Part shown: piece after piece, positions 30,155 to 39,032 of the stretch
Numbering within the stretch: position 1 is the first letter of the stretch
Layout of the letters: every line of letters starts with the position of its first letter
NCBI GenBank assembly: GCA_002104535.1
Contig: NBOG01000010.1
Span: 1 to 64,000 of the forward strand
Length of the DNA stretch: 64,000 nt
Direction: 5' to 3'
From: Cognaticolwellia sediminilitoris
GTDB taxonomy: Bacteria; Pseudomonadota; Gammaproteobacteria; Enterobacterales; Alteromonadaceae
Notes under the pieces: generated by a model
Databases searched by the model: none
What the model saw: the letters and a program-made list of their open reading frames with translations, nothing else
Told to the model about the DNA's origin: nothing
Made by a program: the position numbers and the translations under genes

Positions 30155-31756
30155 CTAGAAGCCTTTGGTTATTTTGGCGCTTACGCGACTTTCTTCGTAA
30201 TTCAACGTTTCATTGTTTGAACTTCTGTTTAAGAAACTAATATTGAGATCAAATGAAAATGCACTATTTAATGATTTTTCATAATTAACTATATATCTAC
30301 GGTAACGATCTGAACGTTCAAATTCAGTGTCAATTTGTAAATTTGTTTCGGTATACGATAAATTAATACCAACACTAGAGTTTCCACTAACTTTTCTCTT
30401 AATGCTGAAGCTTGTTGATTTTTTGTTATCTTCTATGCGAGTTTCGATATTATCTCGATTGTGACCGTTTGCATCGAAACTGATAGTAGTGCGTGGTAAC
30501 TCTAATACAGAATTCCATGATAGGGTTTTATTTAGTGAGAAAACATTATCTTCTACTAAAGTGTAACTTTGTATTGGGAATACTCTATAACCTGGATTGT
30601 CTGGGTCATTAGGATTATCAGGAAAAATGGTTGAACCGTCTGTTAAAGTACACTCATCGGTAGAACTAACAGTACCATTTGGACAAAAGTAGTAACCAAT
30701 TATGTTGGCAACAAAATTATTTCGAGTTAAAGTTTGTACATCCTCAGTGTAACTAATGCTATTAGTTAAACGTTTATTTTTGTGACTAAAGTTAAGTCCA
30801 TAACTATCACCATAAAAGCGCTCAGACATTTTCGCTTGTAATATAGTTCGAGGGGAAAGTTGCCAAGCAATAGTTGCGCTAACGTACTCTTTTTGCTCAT
30901 CGCCTTCAATGTTAAGTTTATTGCCAATAGGTTTGTTATATGAGATATCTAAATAAAGGCGTGGTGTTACTACCCATCGAGCACCTAGGCCTATTGAATT
31001 AGACTCTAACGAACGATCTGGTGTGCTCAACTCACCGCTATTGTCTTCATTATAATATCGGATAAATGGGTTGAATTTATAATCAGTAATAATACCGAGT
31101 TTAACTTCACTTTCGCTTAATTTACCACTTTGATTTTGATTTTTAAACTCTTGATAGCTATGTTCTGCTTCCCAGAATACATGTCGGGCACTTGTGCCAT
31201 TACTGCTGATGATTTTCGCGACTAAAGCATCTCTATCACCAATACTATCTTCTGAGTCAGTTTGACCGTAACCAAGCGAAGAACTGATGTTAAAATCAGT
31301 ATTTCTAATATTGTATTCGAAACCACTCTGGTAAGTTGCGACCCGTATTGTGTCACCAGACACTATATCAGCCAGAGCATTGCGAGTTTCATCCTTCGAT
31401 TTGTTTTCAATATTACCCGAAATTACAAATACAATGCCGTTAGGCCAAAGTTGAACACGTAAATCACTTGATAGAGTGTGGTAATCCTTATCAAGTTCGT
31501 GGTCGTGACTATAGAGCGCATAAGTACTTTCAGAGGAAAAATTAAATAATGCATGCTGTGCTATATAGTTAGTTTCTATATTGATACCGGCTTGACTTAC
31601 CAAGCTTGATAAGCCATTTTGGTTAGCTAAGCTTACATTATCAGTATAAGTTTCATCAATTTTTAAACTCGGGTCAAACTGCCAATCACCAGCAAAGTTT
31701 GCATTGGTAAAGATCAATGCGAATAAAACGGCACTAAGTTTAGTCTTGTGTGCCAT
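30155..31756 (-). CDS. PEP-CTERM-associated outer-membrane beta-barrel protein (TIGR03016 type)
   Basis: 533 residues from ATG 31756, giving a clean signal peptide (MAHKTKLSAVLFALIFTNANFA, then GDWQF). Two ATGs further upstream (31762, 31777) are in frame inside cpsD. The mature part is a series of amphipathic beta strands with many Tyr/Asn/Ser and a final aromatic residue (SAKITKGF), as in outer-membrane barrels. Size and neighbours fit the TIGR03016 family, proposed as the outer-membrane exit or anchor of XrtA-type polysaccharide systems. A central loop carries two Cys and a PDNPNDPDNPG stretch. It overlaps the cpsD 3' end by 17 bases. Confidence 0.82.
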   Translation of the reverse strand: MAHKTKLSAVLFALIFTNANFAGDWQFDPSLKIDETYTDNVSLANQNGLSSLVSQAGINIETNYIAQHALFNFSSESTYALYSHDHELDKDYHTLSSDLRVQLWPNGIVFVISGNIENKSKDETRNALADIVSGDTIRVATYQSGFEYNIRNTDFNISSSLGYGQTDSEDSIGDRDALVAKIISSNGTSARHVFWEAEHSYQEFKNQNQSGKLSESEVKLGIITDYKFNPFIRYYNEDNSGELSTPDRSLESNSIGLGARWVVTPRLYLDISYNKPIGNKLNIEGDEQKEYVSATIAWQLSPRTILQAKMSERFYGDSYGLNFSHKNKRLTNSISYTEDVQTLTRNNFVANIIGYYFCPNGTVSSTDECTLTDGSTIFPDNPNDPDNPGYRVFPIQSYTLVEDNVFSLNKTLSWNSVLELPRTTISFDANGHNRDNIETRIEDNKKSTSFSIKRKVSGNSSVGINLSYTETNLQIDTEFERSDRYRRYIVNYEKSLNSAFSFDLNISFLNRSSNNETLNYEESRVSAKITKGF

Positions 31757-32624
31757 ACCCATAGCCGTAGTAGCCATACAAATCCTTATGAGATCTTATT
31801 GCTTTATTAAGTACCAATCCCAACGCTAAATCTTCATTGAGGTGTTCAGTTGCAGCTTGTATATTAGCGATTGACGTTTTATTTTCTTCAACAACAATTA
31901 GTGCTTGTCCCATTAAGTTTGCCAACACTATTGTTTCAGTAACACCAATTAACGGAGGACAATCGAAAATAACTATACGATCAGGGTACCTATTAGCTAA
32001 TTCATTAGCAAAATTCGCCATTTTTTCACTGGCCAGTAACTCGTTTGATAAATGATGTGGTGTACCTGCGGGTATTACCTTTAATTTATCAATATCGGTA
32101 TTGTAAATTATATCGCTGACTTGTTCAGATTTTCCTAACAAATACTCGATAAGGCCTGGATTATCCTCAATACCGAGCTCACGCATTACACTGGGGCGCA
32201 AAACATCTGCATCTATCAGTAATACTGTTTTATCTTGCTCGAGTGCTATGCTCAAGGCTAAATTAATCGCGACAAAGGTTTTACCTTCGTTGGGTTTAGC
32301 ACTAGTAACCATAATCAAGTTACTGTGATTCAGGGTTTTAGAGGCATTACCAAATGCATTGTTAAGTAATTTACGCTTTATTTGCCTAAATTCATCCTTA
32401 ATGCTTTTTCGGGTGCCGTTGTCAATTAAATAGCCACGATCTTCTAAGCTTTTTTTATCTATGAACAGTGCGGCTTTATTAATATCTATGCTATCTTTCG
32501 TAATGATTTCGCTACTAGCTTTATCATTTGCTGGCTCTTCTTTAGATAAAGCATTTTTTACTTGCTCAGAGTTTTGGCCATTTTTTTGTTGTTGCTTGGC
32601 CAGCGCTTTTTCAATAATGCTCAT
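31740..32624 (-). CDS. CpsD/Wzc-like tyrosine autokinase of the polysaccharide system
   Basis: 294 residues from ATG 32624, two bases after the chain-length gene stop; an open frame to 32714 overlaps that gene and is not used. BY-kinase motifs: Walker A SAKPNEGKT (108-116), Walker A' LLIDADVLRPS (about 135-145), Walker B IVIFDCPPL. The C-terminus is a tyrosine cluster (DLYGYYGYGYGTQD), the usual autophosphorylation tail. It works with the separate chain-length protein to control polymer length and export. This split arrangement is that of Gram-positive CapA/CapB and of XrtA-type loci, not the fused E. coli Wzc. Confidence 0.93.
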   Translation of the reverse strand: MSIIEKALAKQQQKNGQNSEQVKNALSKEEPANDKASSEIITKDSIDINKAALFIDKKSLEDRGYLIDNGTRKSIKDEFRQIKRKLLNNAFGNASKTLNHSNLIMVTSAKPNEGKTFVAINLALSIALEQDKTVLLIDADVLRPSVMRELGIEDNPGLIEYLLGKSEQVSDIIYNTDIDKLKVIPAGTPHHLSNELLASEKMANFANELANRYPDRIVIFDCPPLIGVTETIVLANLMGQALIVVEENKTSIANIQAATEHLNEDLALGLVLNKAIRSHKDLYGYYGYGYGTQD

Positions 32625-32626
32625 AA

Positions 32627-34219
32627 TTATAAAATCCCCCTGATTGGCGCTAAAATCACATTGGGTACAATCGCATAAAGTATAAAAAATGCAAGCATGA
32701 TCAATAGCACACAATTAGAGATAATGAATATCAGTGTTTTTCGTTTATGCCATTTCTGTAATCCTAGGTTTTCTGTAGCTGAAACTATACCAAAAATAGG
32801 AATACCTGTAAGTTTGGATACTTGGTTACTTGATGTTACCACAGGGGTAATTTGGCTAATTAAAAAAGATAGACCTATTCCAACTCCAAATCCGAAAATA
32901 GTTGCACCAATTAAAAACAAAATACGCTTTGGCCCCGCTGGTTCTGTAGGGGCTCGAGGGGGATCAATAACTTTAAATTGAATTGGGTTAGTGGTTTCAT
33001 CTGCTTGCTGAGCAATCTGTGCAGTTTCTTTACGGTTAAGTAACTGTTCATATTTACTCTTCGTGATTTCATAGCCACGATTTAAAGAGGTTAGTTCAGC
33101 CTCAATTTCAGGTAAAATGTGAATTTTGCTTTCAAGCTCTTTTACTTGTTCTCTATAATCATTCGCTCTGACAGTGGTTGATACAATCAAATTCTCTAAT
33201 TGATTTACTTGTATTTGTAATTGTTGAATAACTGGATTTTGACTGGTTGAAAGAACTTTATTGTCATTACTTTCTGTTGCACTTAAATATTCTTCAATTT
33301 CTTTACTGCGTTGACTTGTTAAATGCTCAAGTCTTCGTTTAACTTCTTTAACATCAGGATGGAACTCAGTATACCTTAATTGTAAAGAATCCAAAGTCGC
33401 TTCTAATTCAGCAATTCTAGCGTCAAACGTAGTTTGTATGCTGTTTGAATTCATTATACTGTTCTGAGAATTATCGGTTGTTTTCGGAGATGAGCTTAAT
33501 TGTGCTTTAGCTGACTCCAGCTGTGTCTCTTGTTCGAGTAAGTTTAATTCTACAATTTTAAGTTGCTCTTTTACGATATTCAATTTTTGATAATAACCAC
33601 CGTATTGATCAGGTAAAACATTACTATATTTTTGTTTGAATTCAGTTAATCGAGATTCAGAAGCTAGTAAACGATTTTCATAGTCTTTTATTTGAGTGTC
33701 TAAAAATTTTTGTGCTGAATTAGCATCGTTACGATTTTCACCTAATGTATTTTCAATAAATACTGTTAAAGCTGAGTTGACAACACTTTTTGCCATTTCT
33801 GGGCTTTTATGCTGATAGGTAATAGTAAATATATTATCAGTACGACCGCCAGTTTTTTCAATAATGATATTAGATTTAAGATCCTCAATTAATGCCTCAT
33901 AAGCTTGTGGTGTTGTAGCTTGCACATCAAGATCTGTCATCCTAGTAATACGCTCTAAGTTTGGGCGACTTAACAAGGTTTTAATCATTAAACGAATTTG
34001 TACTTCAGGATCGTTTTCAACCGTTAAACCTTTCAATAGCGGGCCAAGTATCGACTGTGTATCTGCATATATACGAGCATTTGATTCATATATATCATCT
34101 AGTTGAGATATATATACCCAAGAGAAAGGGCATATTAACCAAGTCGATATAATAATAAAACGACGCTTTAGCCAAATTCCCTTAAGGTAATCAACAATTT
34201 GATCTATAATTTCTTGCAT
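32627..34219 (-). CDS. Polysaccharide chain-length determinant (Wzz-like, XrtA type)
   Basis: 530 residues. TM1 near residues 20-36, a long periplasmic region (about 50-425) with extended coiled coil (for example 180-410), TM2 about 431-455 after the proline-rich PPRAPTEPAGPKR motif, and an extra C-terminal membrane segment (about 494-517). It has no kinase domain. TIGR03007-type proteins have this form and pair with a separate BY-kinase, here the next gene. Inner-membrane co-polymerase that sets polymer length. Confidence 0.92.
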   Translation of the reverse strand: MQEIIDQIVDYLKGIWLKRRFIIISTWLICPFSWVYISQLDDIYESNARIYADTQSILGPLLKGLTVENDPEVQIRLMIKTLLSRPNLERITRMTDLDVQATTPQAYEALIEDLKSNIIIEKTGGRTDNIFTITYQHKSPEMAKSVVNSALTVFIENTLGENRNDANSAQKFLDTQIKDYENRLLASESRLTEFKQKYSNVLPDQYGGYYQKLNIVKEQLKIVELNLLEQETQLESAKAQLSSSPKTTDNSQNSIMNSNSIQTTFDARIAELEATLDSLQLRYTEFHPDVKEVKRRLEHLTSQRSKEIEEYLSATESNDNKVLSTSQNPVIQQLQIQVNQLENLIVSTTVRANDYREQVKELESKIHILPEIEAELTSLNRGYEITKSKYEQLLNRKETAQIAQQADETTNPIQFKVIDPPRAPTEPAGPKRILFLIGATIFGFGVGIGLSFLISQITPVVTSSNQVSKLTGIPIFGIVSATENLGLQKWHKRKTLIFIISNCVLLIMLAFFILYAIVPNVILAPIRGIL

Positions 34220-34256
34220 TCCTGACCTCTAAAACAGGTAAATAAAAATATTGTGA

Positions 34257-34892
34257 TTAAAACCATGTTTCAGGTATTACAATAATATCACCAGGTAATA
34301 CATCAACGTTTGCAGATATTTCCCCATTTTTAATTAAATCTTCGATAAATATGTCATATTGTTTTTGTTTACCGTTTTCAATGCGCACTAATTTAGCCCC
34401 GTTACCATTAGCAAACTCTGTTAAACCACCAACGCGTATCATCACATCTAATAAGGTCATGTGCTGAGTATAATTAATAGCTTGAGGCTGCGATGCTTCA
34501 CCAATAATACGAATTTGTTCACTAAACGGGCCAACAAAGTTATTTACGGTTACCGTAACCACAGGCTCTCTTAAATAAGTTGCTAGAATTTCTTCAATTG
34601 AGCGAGCTAGCTCAGTAGGGGTTTTACCAGATACTGGAATATCTTCTACTAGTGAGGTAGTAATCATGCCGTCTGGTCGAACTTTAAATGTGCCTGAAAC
34701 TTCAGGGTTTCGCCAAACAAAAATATTAACAACATCTCCAGCGCCAATTAAATATTTATATGAGTCAACATCAGTAGTATTTGACTGATGTAACTTAGCA
34801 GGAGGTAATGTTGGTGAACTACAGCCAGTTACAAAGTAAGCCAGTGTAATAAATAAAATCGCCTTTAATGTATTAGTCATGCGTTTTTCCAT
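34257..34892 (-). CDS. Polysaccharide export lipoprotein (Wza-like)
   Basis: 211 residues. Lipoprotein signal with lipobox FVTGC, Cys24. Then a polysaccharide export domain (YLIGAGDVVNIFVWRNPEVSGTFKVRPDGM) and an SLBB-like beta-grasp domain (IRIIGEASQPQAINY), ending GDIIVIPETWF. Much shorter than E. coli Wza (379 residues) and without its C-terminal membrane helix, so it probably needs another outer-membrane partner, such as the barrel protein at 30155-31756. AGAAGG precedes the ATG by eight bases. First gene of the minus-strand export operon. Confidence 0.92.
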   Translation of the reverse strand: MEKRMTNTLKAILFITLAYFVTGCSSPTLPPAKLHQSNTTDVDSYKYLIGAGDVVNIFVWRNPEVSGTFKVRPDGMITTSLVEDIPVSGKTPTELARSIEEILATYLREPVVTVTVNNFVGPFSEQIRIIGEASQPQAINYTQHMTLLDVMIRVGGLTEFANGNGAKLVRIENGKQKQYDIFIEDLIKNGEISANVDVLPGDIIVIPETWF

Positions 34893-35121
34893 GGTATTAA
34901 CCTTCTTATTTACAACCGTTTTTTATTTTAAGCTTACCGATTGTATTTGATTTTTACAGATGATGCACATTATTTAAATTACGAGTGTAAATTGCAATTA
35001 TTGTATTTTAAATATGCATTTGTTTACATTTAGCTACTAATCAATTCTAATATACAACTTAACAAGTAAAAGTGTCTAACACTGGTTTATTTTTCACATC
35101 GGAAAGGAATTTTCTAACCTT
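34893..35121. promoter_or_regulatory. Divergent control region of the export and biosynthesis operons
   Basis: 229 AT-rich bases between the two operon starts. It holds a perfect inverted repeat AGTGT-CTA-ACACT (35071-35083), 38 bases before the start of the initiating transferase, and several TGTAAA/TTTACA words (about 34953, 34985, 35022). I could not find a convincing -24/-12 sigma-54 promoter, although PrsR is a sigma-54 activator. GGAAAGGAA (35101-35109) is the ribosome-binding site of the rightward operon. Confidence 0.5.
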
Positions 35122-36528
35122 ATGTCTAGCCCTACATTTCGCGATTTATCTGCGGGTAGTAAGTCTTTAGTTTTAATCGAGTTTGTCTGTTTTGCGGGCG
35201 CATTATTACTAAGTGTTTACCTAAATAGCGTATTGCATTTTATAGATAATACAAAAAATATTGCAACAAATGTGTTGTTTATACACGCAGTAGTTTTTGC
35301 TTTAGTTGTACAATTAGCATCTTTAGCTATGGGGCTTTATAACTCAAAAATGCGCGAAAACTTTCGCGGTGTATTGCGCAGGCTATTAGTTTCTGTCGCC
35401 ATAGGCTTTTTTGTTGTTACCTTACTTAACCCACTGTATGGCAAAGGCGCATTAGCGATAGAGTTATTAGCTGTTTCATCAATAGTAAGTTTAATTCTTA
35501 CTAGCGCCTTCAGGTATTTTACTTTACAAATTGACTTTTTCGGTTTTAACAAACGTAACATTTTAGTGTTAGGGGCGGGCGAACGGGCCTCTATTATTGA
35601 AAAACGTATGCGCCGTGATGTTGACCGTCAAGGCTTTTTTATGCATGGTTTTGTTATAATGACGGGCGATTCCGAGCACGGTATTGTTAATGAAAACCGC
35701 ATCAAGCTTGAAGGTTCTTTAGTTAATTATGCCTTAGAACATCAAATTGACGAAATTGTTGTCGCTAATGACGAACGCCGAGAAAACCTACCCGTTGATG
35801 AGCTTTTTGCCTGTAAGATTAGAGGTGTAGAAGTAACTGAAATTCTTGACTTTATTGAGCGTGAGACTGGCCAAATAGCGGTTAATTTAATCTACCCAAG
35901 TTGGGTAATCTATTCTAATGGATTTGCTTCAGGCAACCATCTTCGTAACACATTAGATTGGGTTTTTAACGCAACAATGGGTTTTTTCTTATTCTTGATC
36001 ACTTGGCCAATCATGCTAATTACAGCAATGTTAATCAAGCTTGATGAAGGTTTAAAAGCCCCAATCTTTTATTATCAAGAGCGAGTTGGCTTAGACGGAC
36101 AAGCATTTAGTATTATCAAGTTTAGAAGCATGCGAGTTGATGCTGAAAAAAATGGTGCCCAAATGGCATCCGAAGATGACGACAGAACGACTAAAATAGG
36201 TAAAGCCATTCGTAAATACCGTATTGACGAATTACCACAAATATATAATGTAATGCGTGGTGATATGGGCTTTGTTGGCCCTCGCCCTGAACGTCCAGAA
36301 TTTGTGCAGCAGTTAATTAAAAACATTCCTTATTACAACGAGCGCCATAACGTAAAACCGGGTCTTACCGGTTGGGCACAGCTTAAATACCCTTATGGGG
36401 CAACAGAAGAAGACTCATTAGAAAAGCTTAAATACGACTTGTATTATATTAAGCATCGTAGCTTCATGCTCGACTTACTTATCTTAATTCGTACTGTCGA
36501 AATCGTACTGTTTGGCAAAGGAAGATAA
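35122..36528 (+). CDS. Initiating undecaprenyl-phosphate sugar transferase (EpsB/WcaJ type)
   Basis: 468 residues. Four N-terminal membrane helices, a Rossmann-like segment (RNILVLGAGERASIIEKRMRR), a fifth membrane segment (about 275-300) and the C-terminal bacterial sugar transferase domain with KFRSMRVDAE and DELPQIYNVMRGDMGFVGPRP. It transfers a sugar-1-phosphate, often glucose, to undecaprenyl phosphate and so starts each repeat unit. It resembles the XrtA-system transferases (TIGR03013). First gene of the 21-gene rightward operon. Confidence 0.93.
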   Translation: MSSPTFRDLSAGSKSLVLIEFVCFAGALLLSVYLNSVLHFIDNTKNIATNVLFIHAVVFALVVQLASLAMGLYNSKMRENFRGVLRRLLVSVAIGFFVVTLLNPLYGKGALAIELLAVSSIVSLILTSAFRYFTLQIDFFGFNKRNILVLGAGERASIIEKRMRRDVDRQGFFMHGFVIMTGDSEHGIVNENRIKLEGSLVNYALEHQIDEIVVANDERRENLPVDELFACKIRGVEVTEILDFIERETGQIAVNLIYPSWVIYSNGFASGNHLRNTLDWVFNATMGFFLFLITWPIMLITAMLIKLDEGLKAPIFYYQERVGLDGQAFSIIKFRSMRVDAEKNGAQMASEDDDRTTKIGKAIRKYRIDELPQIYNVMRGDMGFVGPRPERPEFVQQLIKNIPYYNERHNVKPGLTGWAQLKYPYGATEEDSLEKLKYDLYYIKHRSFMLDLLILIRTVEIVLFGKGR

Positions 36529-36532
36529 TCGT

Positions 36533-37669
36533 ATGGAATTTTTCTTTTGGTTATCAATCGTTATATTGTTTTATATCTATATCGGTTATCCGTTATTGTT
36601 ATCATTGTTGCCTAAGCAAAAAATTGCTACTCGAAGTGACGACGAACTGCCAACGGTCACTGTTATTATTCCTGCTTTTAATGAGCAAGGTGTTATCGCA
36701 GCGACCATCCAAAATAAGCTTGATCAAGATTATCCTGCAGATAAATTGCAAATCATAGTTGTATCTGATGAATCAGAAGACAATACCGATAGTATTGTTA
36801 ATGACTTTGAAAATAAATACGATAATGTAAAACTCTTAAAGCAAATTCCACGGCAGGGAAAAACCTCAGGATTAAACCTCGCATTCCAAGAAATAAAGAG
36901 CGAAATTATCGTTTTCTCTGATGCTAATAGTATTTTTGATCTTGATGCAATGAAAGCATTAGTGAGTACATTTTCTGATCCCGCTGTCGGCTATGTAACC
37001 GGTAAAATGGTTTATGTAAATGAAGATGGCTCTATGGTGGGTGATGGCTGTAGCGCTTATATGAAGTATGAAAATCATATGCGTGACCTTGAAAGCTCAA
37101 TTGGATCGGTGGTCGGTGTAGATGGTGGCATAGACGCAATGAGAACCGAATTGTATACCAAGCTTAATGCAGATCAGCTACCAGACTTTGTCCAGCCACT
37201 GAAAGTAGTAGAGCAAAATAGACGGGTTGTCTATCAACCGAAGGCAATCTTAAAAGAGGAGGCGCTGTCAGATAACGGCTCTGAATTTAGAATGCGTGTT
37301 CGGGTTTCTTTGCGCGCGTTGTGGGCGTTAAGCGATATGAGGGTTTTACTCAATCCATTTAAGTACGGATTGTTTTCTTTGCAGCTATTTAGCCATAAAG
37401 TGATGCGCTATTTAGCGTTTGTCCCACTTATTATCGCTTTTATTTGCAATGTGGCACTGCTAGGCAGTGGCGCATTTTATAACCTATCATTGTTCGCACA
37501 AATTATATTTTACGCTTTAGCCTTCGTTGGACACAATAACCCTGAAAGCAGCAATAAATGGGTTGGTCTAGCTCATTATTTTTGTTTGATTAACGTTGCA
37601 GCCGCCATGGCAAGCCTTCGTTTTGTCAAAGGTGAGAAAATTGTCATTTGGAAACCTAGGCAAGGTTAA
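36533..37669 (+). CDS. Membrane glycosyltransferase, family 2
   Basis: 378 residues from ATG 36533, which follows AAGGAAG; an earlier frame opening at 36512 overlaps the previous gene. One N-terminal membrane helix, then a GT-A domain: TVIIPAFNEQGVIAATIQN, VVSDESEDNTDSI, DANS in place of the DxD motif, and VVGVDGGIDAM; two to three helices at the C-terminus. The layout is like processive or membrane-bound GT2 enzymes. Donor and acceptor unknown. Confidence 0.9.
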   Translation: MEFFFWLSIVILFYIYIGYPLLLSLLPKQKIATRSDDELPTVTVIIPAFNEQGVIAATIQNKLDQDYPADKLQIIVVSDESEDNTDSIVNDFENKYDNVKLLKQIPRQGKTSGLNLAFQEIKSEIIVFSDANSIFDLDAMKALVSTFSDPAVGYVTGKMVYVNEDGSMVGDGCSAYMKYENHMRDLESSIGSVVGVDGGIDAMRTELYTKLNADQLPDFVQPLKVVEQNRRVVYQPKAILKEEALSDNGSEFRMRVRVSLRALWALSDMRVLLNPFKYGLFSLQLFSHKVMRYLAFVPLIIAFICNVALLGSGAFYNLSLFAQIIFYALAFVGHNNPESSNKWVGLAHYFCLINVAAAMASLRFVKGEKIVIWKPRQG

Positions 37670-37692
37670 ACACATTAATAAGGAGTCGCATA

Positions 37693-39030
37693 GTGACTAA
37701 TGTCATTAACAAGGCAATCTATACATTATGGGACGCTAAAGAAGGCGGCGTTCGCATGAGTGAAATGCATAATCTACAAAATTTGCAATTTCAAAGTCAT
37801 GACATGCTAGCCAAATACCAATTAGATCGTTTGAAGCTGCTAATCGACCATGCGAGAAAAAATAGCCCATGGTATCGAGAAAAATTTTCAGCATTAGGCT
37901 TAACGCTTGATGATTTTAACAGTGTTAAAGATCTTGAAAAATTACCCGTTACCACGAAACTTGATATTCGCAACAATGGTGATGCCTTTATCGCTGATGG
38001 CGTTGATAAGTCTACGCTCGTTACCGCAAAAACCGGTGGTTCTACCGGCGTTTCATTAAATTTATACTTTGATCAAGATTGTCAAAAGCTACGCAACGGC
38101 GCACAAGGATTTGCTGATAATTTAGCAGGTTGGCAGCCCGGTGATAAAATTGCTGCGTTATGGGGCAACCCGCCAGTAGCGGTTACCGTTAAGCAAAAAC
38201 TACGCTCAATACTATTAGAGAGAACAAAGTACTTAGATACCATGGACCTCAACCCTGAAACTATGGGGGAATTTGCCCGCGAATGGCAAGCTTTTAAACC
38301 GGATGTGTTATTTGGCCATGCTCACTCGATCTATATTTTTGCAAAATATTTATTAGCAGAAAATATTAAGTTATCTTCGCCTAAAGGTATAGTTGCAACC
38401 TCAATGATGCTGCTAGAACATGAGCGAAAAGTGATTAAACAAGCCTTTAATGCGGAAGTTACTAATCGATATGGCTGTGAAGAGGTTGGCCTGATCGCAT
38501 GTGAATGTGAACAACATAATGGCATGCACATCAATACGCCGCATATTGTTTTAGAGTGCGTTGATGACAATGATAACCATGTGCCATTTGGCACGTCTGG
38601 TAAGTTAGTCATCACCGACCTTAATAACTTCGCCATGCCGTTAATACGTTACCGTATTGAAGATGTCGGCATTTTAACCGATAGACAATGTCAATGTGGT
38701 AGAGCGCTACCTTTGCTTGAAAAGTTAGAAGGACGAGTGGCCGATTTCTTGAAAAAATTAGATGGCGGCTTAGTCGGCGGTGTCTCATTAGTTGAACGTA
38801 CATTGACAAAAATTCCTGGACTTGAGCAAATGCAGCTTATCCAAGAGCAGCTTGATAAGATAATTATCAATAGGGTGAAAGGGCAAGATTTTAACCAAGA
38901 AACAGATAAAGAATTACTAAAAGAAATGCATATTGTTTTTGGTGATGCTGTTGATATTAATATTAATGATATTGAAGAGATGACACAAGAAGCATCGGGT
39001 AAATATCGTTTTTCTATTTGTAAGGTATAG
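37693..39030 (+). CDS. PaaK/CapK-like adenylate-forming enzyme
   Basis: 445 residues from a GTG start, seven bases after AGGAG. Phenylacetate-CoA-ligase-like fold: ATP-binding AKTGGSTGVSL, then TNRYGCEEVGLIACEC, and LITDLNNFAMPLIRYRIEDVG. A CQCGRALP segment near the C-terminal domain completes a Cys-rich pattern seen in this family. Homologues in capsule and O-antigen clusters are called CapK. They may activate a carboxylic acid for attachment to the polymer, but no reaction is proven. Confidence 0.85.
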   Translation: MTNVINKAIYTLWDAKEGGVRMSEMHNLQNLQFQSHDMLAKYQLDRLKLLIDHARKNSPWYREKFSALGLTLDDFNSVKDLEKLPVTTKLDIRNNGDAFIADGVDKSTLVTAKTGGSTGVSLNLYFDQDCQKLRNGAQGFADNLAGWQPGDKIAALWGNPPVAVTVKQKLRSILLERTKYLDTMDLNPETMGEFAREWQAFKPDVLFGHAHSIYIFAKYLLAENIKLSSPKGIVATSMMLLEHERKVIKQAFNAEVTNRYGCEEVGLIACECEQHNGMHINTPHIVLECVDDNDNHVPFGTSGKLVITDLNNFAMPLIRYRIEDVGILTDRQCQCGRALPLLEKLEGRVADFLKKLDGGLVGGVSLVERTLTKIPGLEQMQLIQEQLDKIIINRVKGQDFNQETDKELLKEMHIVFGDAVDININDIEEMTQEASGKYRFSICKV

Positions 39031-39032
39031 GC

